From an uncultured Sulfitobacter sp. (GTDB lineage: Bacteria; Pseudomonadota; Alphaproteobacteria; Rhodobacterales; Rhodobacteraceae): a DNA stretch of 64,000 nt. Location of the stretch: contig NZ_CANMQD010000001.1 of assembly GCF_947499945.1 (NCBI RefSeq), positions 1,178,001 to 1,242,000 of the forward strand. Reading direction: 5' to 3'. Under the pieces are notes generated by a model. The model was not told the origin of the DNA. It was given only the letters and a program-made list of their open reading frames with translations, and searched no databases. The translations under genes and the position numbers were made by a program. Position 1 is the stretch's first letter. Every line of letters begins with the position of its first letter. Positions 59,561-64,000 of the stretch are shown here, in pieces.

Positions 59561-61045
59561 ATGGCCCTTCCCGTCGAGACATTCTTCCTCCAGACAGATG
59601 CCCAAGGCACATTGCAATCACAGATTCAGCAGATGATTGCACAGGGGATATTGTCGGGCCGTTTCCAGCGCGGGGAAAAGCTACCTTCAACCAGAAAACT
59701 CGCTGTGCATCTGGGCGTTAGCCGCATCACAGTGACCATCGCCTACACCGAACTTCTGGCCTCTGATTACCTCAGCTCTAAAGGGCGCTCAGGATATTTC
59801 GTATCAGAGAATGCGCCCTCGCCTCCCGTCTTTACTCCGGGTCCCGACACGCAGGATGCTGTCGATTGGACCCGTGCCATCGGGCAGCGGTTTAGTGGCG
59901 GCGTCACTCCCAGCAAGCCGCAAGACTGGTCAAAATACCGCTATCCCTTTGTTTATGGTCAGGCTGATAAAACCTTGTTTGACCACGCAAACTGGCGGCT
60001 TTGTGCACTTCAAGCTTTGGGTCAACGGGACTTTAACTCGATGACAAATGACTATTATGATCAGGACGATCCACAACTGATTGAATTCATCGCCCGCCAT
60101 ACGCTGCCCCGTCGTGGCATCACCGCAGCGCCTGAACAAATTTTGATTACCCTCGGTGCCCAGAACGCATTATGGCTGACAGCGCAGGTGCTGCTTACCC
60201 AGCGTCGTCGCGCCGCTCTTGAAGACCCCTGCTATCACGCCCTGCGCGATATCCTGATCCAATCACGGTGCCACGTAACACCAGTCCGCGTTGATCAGGA
60301 CGGCCTTCCACCCGAGGCAGTTCCACCCGATACGGATGTCATTTTCACTACCCCCAGCCATCAATGCCCCACAAATGCAACAATGCCCATGGCGCGACGA
60401 AGTGCCTTGCTGGAGCGTGCCCGAGAGATAGACGCAATCATTGTGGAGGACGATTACGAATTCGAAACGTCATTTTTGCGCCCGCCGTCCCCCGCGCTCA
60501 AATCTCTCGATACCGATGGCCGCGTGATCTATGTCGGCAGCTTCTCCAAATCTTTGTTTCCGGGCCTGCGCCTTGGCTATCTGGTCGGGTCCGAACCATT
60601 TATACGCGAGGCCCGCGCCTTACGTGCGTCAGTTTTGCGTCACCCGCCCGGCCACATCCAGCGCACAGCCTCCTACTTTCTGTCCCTCGGCCACTATGAT
60701 GCGCTGGTCCGTCGCATGAGCAACGCGCTGCATGAACGCCGCACAAGAATGGAAGAAGTTATCGCGCAAACAGGTCTGATCATCGCAGGTCAGGGCGCAC
60801 ACGGTGGCTCCTCATTTTGGATGCGTGCACCTGAAGATGTGGATACGAATACACTCGCCACACGCTTACGCGCCTGTGGCGTATTGATCGAACCTGGGCA
60901 GTCCTTTTTCGGCGGTGAAGAACAGCCACAAAACTTCTACCGCCTCGGCTATTCCTCCATCCCAACAAGTCGCATAACCGACGGGCTGCAAGCTCTGGCA
61001 TCAGAAATTGATGCCATGACAAAAGCTGGTCCTATTCCAGTATAA
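59561..61045 (+). CDS. tauR: MocR-family PLP-dependent regulator of taurine genes
   Basis: The 494-residue protein joins a GntR-type winged helix ('LQSQIQQMIAQGILSGRFQRGEKLPSTRKLAVHLGVSRITVTIAYTELL') to an aminotransferase fold I domain with the PLP lysine in 'VIYVGSFSKSLFPGLRLGYL'. This is the MocR/GabR architecture. Its place between tpa and xsc identifies it as TauR, which in Rhodobacter capsulatus activates taurine genes. The C-terminal codons overlap the first repeat of the operator in front of xsc. The start has AAAAAGG upstream. Confidence 0.95.
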   Translation: MALPVETFFLQTDAQGTLQSQIQQMIAQGILSGRFQRGEKLPSTRKLAVHLGVSRITVTIAYTELLASDYLSSKGRSGYFVSENAPSPPVFTPGPDTQDAVDWTRAIGQRFSGGVTPSKPQDWSKYRYPFVYGQADKTLFDHANWRLCALQALGQRDFNSMTNDYYDQDDPQLIEFIARHTLPRRGITAAPEQILITLGAQNALWLTAQVLLTQRRRAALEDPCYHALRDILIQSRCHVTPVRVDQDGLPPEAVPPDTDVIFTTPSHQCPTNATMPMARRSALLERAREIDAIIVEDDYEFETSFLRPPSPALKSLDTDGRVIYVGSFSKSLFPGLRLGYLVGSEPFIREARALRASVLRHPPGHIQRTASYFLSLGHYDALVRRMSNALHERRTRMEEVIAQTGLIIAGQGAHGGSSFWMRAPEDVDTNTLATRLRACGVLIEPGQSFFGGEEQPQNFYRLGYSSIPTSRITDGLQALASEIDAMTKAGPIPV

Positions 61046-61058
61046 TAACTGGCCCTAA
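61026..61058 (+). promoter_or_regulatory. Candidate TauR operator upstream of xsc
   Basis: CTGGTCCTAT (61026-61035) and CTGGCCCTAA (61049-61058) are direct repeats 23 bp apart, 72-104 bp before xsc. Spacing, orientation and distance to the start match the pair upstream of tpa. The first repeat lies in the last codons of tauR. Confidence 0.75.
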
Positions 61059-61129
61059 CCTTATCCACGCCAAGCGCCTAAATTGCCCCAAACCAGATTC
61101 GCATTCATTTAATCCAAGGATCACCTGCT

Positions 61130-62908
61130 ATGAAGATGACCACCGAAGAAGCATTCGTAAAAACGCTCCAGCGTCACGGCATCCAACATGCTTTTGGCAT
61201 TATTGGCTCTGCCATGATGCCGATCTCCGACATTTTCCCAAAGGCAGGGATCAAATTCTGGGACTGTGCGCACGAAGGCTCCGCCGGTATGATGTCTGAC
61301 GGCTACACCCGCGCCACTGGCAAAATGTCGATGATGATCGCGCAAAACGGTCCGGGCATTACCAACTTTGTGACGGCTGTTAAAACAGCATATTGGAACC
61401 ATACGCCTTTACTTTTGGTCACGCCCCAAGCTGCGAACAAGACGATCGGTCAGGGTGGCTTCCAAGAGATGGAGCAGATGAACCTCTTTGCCGATTGTGT
61501 CGCCTACCAAGAGGAAGTGCGCGATCCCTCCCGCATCGCCGAAACGCTGAACCGCGTGATCATGCAGGCCAAACGCGCCTCTGGCCCCGCTCAGATCAAC
61601 GTCCCGCGCGATTTCTGGACCCAAGTCATCGACATCGAAATTCCAGAAGTGGTCGAATTGGAAGTCCCTCAAGGCGGCGACAATGCGATCACACGCGCCG
61701 CCGAAATGCTCTCCGAAGCGAAGTTCCCCGTGATCCTGAACGGCGCTGGTGTAGTGCTAGCACAGGGCGGCATCGAGGCTTCCCGCGTGCTTGCCGAACG
61801 GCTCGACGCACCTGTTTGCGTGGGCTACCAGCACAACGATGCCTTTCCCGGAAACCACCCGCTGTTCGCAGGTCCGCTTGGCTATAACGGCTCAAAAGCT
61901 GGAATGGAGCTAATCTCGAAAGCGGACGTGGTCCTGTGCCTCGGCACGCGCCTCAACCCCTTCTCGACCCTGCCGGGATACGGCATTGATTACTGGCCCA
62001 CAGACGCCAAAATCATTCAGGTCGACATCAACCCCGACCGCATCGGTCTAACCAAAAAGGTCACCGTCGGCATCGTCGGGGACGCCGCAAAAGTGGCCAC
62101 TTCCATCACTGCAAAACTGGCAGAAACAGCAGGCGATGCAGGTCGCAAAGAGCGCACCGCCCTAATCGCACAAACCAAATCCGCTTGGGCGCAGGAACTC
62201 ACCTCCATGACAGACGAGGCCGACGATCCGGGCACAGACTGGAACGTGCGCGCCCGCGCGGCCAAGCCTGACTGGATGAGCCCCCGCATGGCATGGCGCG
62301 CGATCCAGCAAGCACTGCCTGTCGAGGCGATTATCTCCTCCGACATCGGCAACAACTGCGCCATCGGTAACGCCTACCCCTCCTTCAATGAGGGCCGCAA
62401 ATACCTTGCACCCGGTCTGTTCGGCCCCTGCGGCTACGGCCTGCCCGCCATCGTTGGTGCCAAGATCGGCCAGCCTGACGTGCCTGTTGTCGGTTTCGCT
62501 GGTGACGGCGCTTTCGGCATCGCGGTCAATGAGTTGACGGCGATCGGCCGCGGCGACTGGCCGCCAGTGACCCAAATCGTCTTCCGCAACTACCAGTGGG
62601 GCGCGGAAAAGCGCAACTCGACACTATGGTTTGACGACAACTTTGTTGGCACGGAGCTTGACGAAGACGTGTCATATGCAGGCATCGCACGGGCCTGTGG
62701 CCTGCAAGGCGTTGTTGCCCGCACACAAGAAGAGCTGACAGCGGCGCTGGCCAAGGCACTCGACGACCAGATGAACCACGGAAAAACCACGCTGATCGAA
62801 GCGATGATCAATCAGGAACTTGGCGATCCCTTCCGCCGTGATGCGATGAAACAGCCCGTTCAAGTTGCAGGTATCGACCCTGCCGACATGCGCGAGCAGG
62901 CGGTATAA
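61130..62908 (+). CDS. xsc: Sulfoacetaldehyde acetyltransferase
   Basis: The 592-residue thiamine-diphosphate enzyme begins 'MKMTTEEAFVKTLQRHGIQHAFGIIGSAMMPISDIFPKAGI', the Xsc signature, and has the ThDP-binding 'VGFAGDGAFGIAVNELTAIG'. It converts sulfoacetaldehyde and phosphate to acetyl phosphate and sulfite, the key desulfonation step. The start at 61130 has AAGGA upstream; ATG at 61136 is possible. It has its own candidate TauR-controlled promoter and is followed 4 nt later by ackA. Confidence 0.97.
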   Translation: MKMTTEEAFVKTLQRHGIQHAFGIIGSAMMPISDIFPKAGIKFWDCAHEGSAGMMSDGYTRATGKMSMMIAQNGPGITNFVTAVKTAYWNHTPLLLVTPQAANKTIGQGGFQEMEQMNLFADCVAYQEEVRDPSRIAETLNRVIMQAKRASGPAQINVPRDFWTQVIDIEIPEVVELEVPQGGDNAITRAAEMLSEAKFPVILNGAGVVLAQGGIEASRVLAERLDAPVCVGYQHNDAFPGNHPLFAGPLGYNGSKAGMELISKADVVLCLGTRLNPFSTLPGYGIDYWPTDAKIIQVDINPDRIGLTKKVTVGIVGDAAKVATSITAKLAETAGDAGRKERTALIAQTKSAWAQELTSMTDEADDPGTDWNVRARAAKPDWMSPRMAWRAIQQALPVEAIISSDIGNNCAIGNAYPSFNEGRKYLAPGLFGPCGYGLPAIVGAKIGQPDVPVVGFAGDGAFGIAVNELTAIGRGDWPPVTQIVFRNYQWGAEKRNSTLWFDDNFVGTELDEDVSYAGIARACGLQGVVARTQEELTAALAKALDDQMNHGKTTLIEAMINQELGDPFRRDAMKQPVQVAGIDPADMREQAV

Positions 62909-62912
62909 GCCT

Positions 62913-63998
62913 TTGGCTCAATCGCCCATATTGGTGATGAACGCAGGATCGTCATCAATCAAGACAGCGCTCTTTGACGGGGCGCTGTCTGAACTTCTCC
63001 GCATCGAGGCGACAGGCATCGGCGGACAAGGCGCGGTGAAGATCGGTGAAACGTCGCAAAGCGTCGACCTTCCCGACAACGCCAGCGCCCTATCAACAAT
63101 CATCGACGCACTTGGGAGCCAAGGCATCGCCCTCACCGATCTGCGCTGTGTCGCCCACCGCGTTGTGCACGGCGGCACTGGCCTGACGACGGCCCAGCGG
63201 ATCACCCCGCACATCCGCCAAGAGATTGCCGACTGCATCCCGCTGGCTCCCTTGCACAATCCTCACCACCTTGCTGCAATCGACGCCGTGCAGCAGGCCG
63301 CCCCTGATCTGCCCCAATGCGCCAGCTTTGACACCGCCTTTCACGCGACCATCCCAGCGCTCGCCCATCGCTTTGCCCTGCCCGACCAGCCTGACCTTGC
63401 TGGCCTGCGCCGCTACGGGTTTCACGGTACCAGCTATGCCGCCCTCATCCATCGCTTGCCCGATCAAAGCGGCATACTGCCCCCCCGCCTGCTCGCACTC
63501 CACCTTGGCAATGGTGCATCGCTTTGTGCGATAAAGGACGGCCAATCCATCGCCACAACCATGGGCTACTCCCCGCTGGGCGGTCTGACGATGGGTACAC
63601 GCGCGGGCGAGATTGACCCAGGTGCTGTGCTGGCACTGGCACGGCTGCGCGGGCTGGACGCGGCCGATCACCTGCTCCACCACCAGTCGGGCCTGCTCGG
63701 CCTATCGGGTCTCAGCGCCGACATGCGCACCTTGGAAAGCAGCGATACACCTGAAGCGCATTTCGCAATCGCGCATTTCTGCTACTGGATTGGTCGTCAG
63801 GCGGGCTCCATGATTGCCGCTCTCGGCGGGCTGGACGCCATCGCCTTTACAGGTGGCATCGGTGAGAAATCGGCCCGCGTGCGGGACACTGTCCTTGAGA
63901 ATTTGCGCTGGATGGGTGACGTTCCTTCCTACATCGTTCCAGCCGAAGAAGAACTTCATATTGCACGCGAGGCACGCGACCTGCTCGACCAGACATAG
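62913..63998 (+). CDS. ackA: Acetate kinase
   Basis: The 361-residue protein is acetate kinase: 'ILVMNAGSSSIKTALFDG', 'VAHRVVHGGTGLT', 'FDTAFHATIP', 'RYGFHGTSYAA', 'LHLGNGASLCAI', 'MGTRAGEIDPG' and 'FTGGIGEKSARVR'. It turns acetyl phosphate from Xsc into acetate and ATP. It is about 35-40 residues shorter than usual enzymes but has all motifs and ends 2 bp before the window edge. The TTG at 62913 gives the family start; an ATG at 62865 inside xsc is an alternative. In related clusters pta follows, and it may lie just outside. Confidence 0.93.
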   Translation: MAQSPILVMNAGSSSIKTALFDGALSELLRIEATGIGGQGAVKIGETSQSVDLPDNASALSTIIDALGSQGIALTDLRCVAHRVVHGGTGLTTAQRITPHIRQEIADCIPLAPLHNPHHLAAIDAVQQAAPDLPQCASFDTAFHATIPALAHRFALPDQPDLAGLRRYGFHGTSYAALIHRLPDQSGILPPRLLALHLGNGASLCAIKDGQSIATTMGYSPLGGLTMGTRAGEIDPGAVLALARLRGLDAADHLLHHQSGLLGLSGLSADMRTLESSDTPEAHFAIAHFCYWIGRQAGSMIAALGGLDAIAFTGGIGEKSARVRDTVLENLRWMGDVPSYIVPAEEELHIAREARDLLDQT

Positions 63999-64000
63999 CG

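Noticed and set aside
1-64000. CRISPR array, insertion sequences or prophage
   Set aside because: No regularly spaced repeats, transposase-like frames or phage structural genes were seen.

Overview
The window is a piece of an alphaproteobacterial chromosome, most likely from the roseobacter group of Rhodobacteraceae. Several things point there: a short (about 95 nt) SRP RNA upstream of dnaX-ybaB-recR, a DUF1013 (TrcR-type) cell-cycle factor, a COQ9 homologue, malyl-CoA lyase of the ethylmalonyl-CoA pathway, MatB, an imuA-imuB-dnaE2 mutasome with a GTTC-N7-GTTC LexA site, and a taurine cluster built around tpa, a MocR-type TauR, and xsc. GC content is moderately high, genes are dense, and 1-4 nt start/stop overlaps are common. 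I see no insertion sequence, prophage or CRISPR array.

Layout. 1-7.3 kb: 3' end of a cpdB-like nucleotidase, SRP RNA, a zinc metallopeptidase, dnaX-(membrane ORF)-ybaB-recR, DUF1013 regulator, RNase T2. 7.4-13.8 kb: quinone oxidoreductase, an acyl-CoA ligase/thiolase pair facing a bioM-bioN-bioY biotin ECF transporter, COQ9. 13.9-19.8 kb: rpsU, then an accessory stretch with a P450/DUF2867 operon under a divergent AraC-type regulator, an orphan membrane protein, and a TetR/membrane-protein pair with mirrored operators. 19.9-32.8 kb: Lrp-ald, mscL, pheS and pheT split by a tightly overlapping unknown gene, small membrane genes, a BLUF photoreceptor, rpmI-rplT, pyk. 32.9-39.5 kb: a D-glutamate-type module (DUF1611 protein, enolase-superfamily racemase, D-amino-acid transaminase), mcl1, a LysE exporter, accA. 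39.6-45.3 kb: GntR regulator, SMR exporter, YgjP-like peptidase, TIGR02300 protein, tRNA-Ala(GGC), glycerate kinase and malonyl-CoA synthetase. 45.4-53.3 kb: dnaE2, imuB, imuA (SOS mutagenesis) and a DEAD-box helicase. 53.4-64 kb: taurine uptake and dissimilation, tauA-tauB-tauC, tpa, tauR, xsc and ackA.

How the genes fit together. TauABC imports taurine, Tpa converts it with pyruvate to sulfoacetaldehyde and alanine, Ald (located elsewhere in the window) can regenerate pyruvate and release ammonium, Xsc cleaves sulfoacetaldehyde to acetyl phosphate and sulfite, and AckA can draw ATP from acetyl phosphate. Paired direct repeats related to CTGGNCNTAN, spaced 22-23 bp, occur upstream of tpa, tauR and xsc and are the strongest candidate TauR operators. 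Acetyl-CoA assimilation is represented by Mcl1, whose upstream region carries a repeated TTTGCGCAA element resembling ScfR-type operators.

No wholly new system is proven here. The best leads for undescribed biology are the ligase/thiolase pair beside bioMNY (the thiolase has lost two catalytic motifs), the unknown gene embedded between pheS and pheT, the TauC permease with an inserted extracytoplasmic domain, and the structured trailer behind tRNA-Ala.
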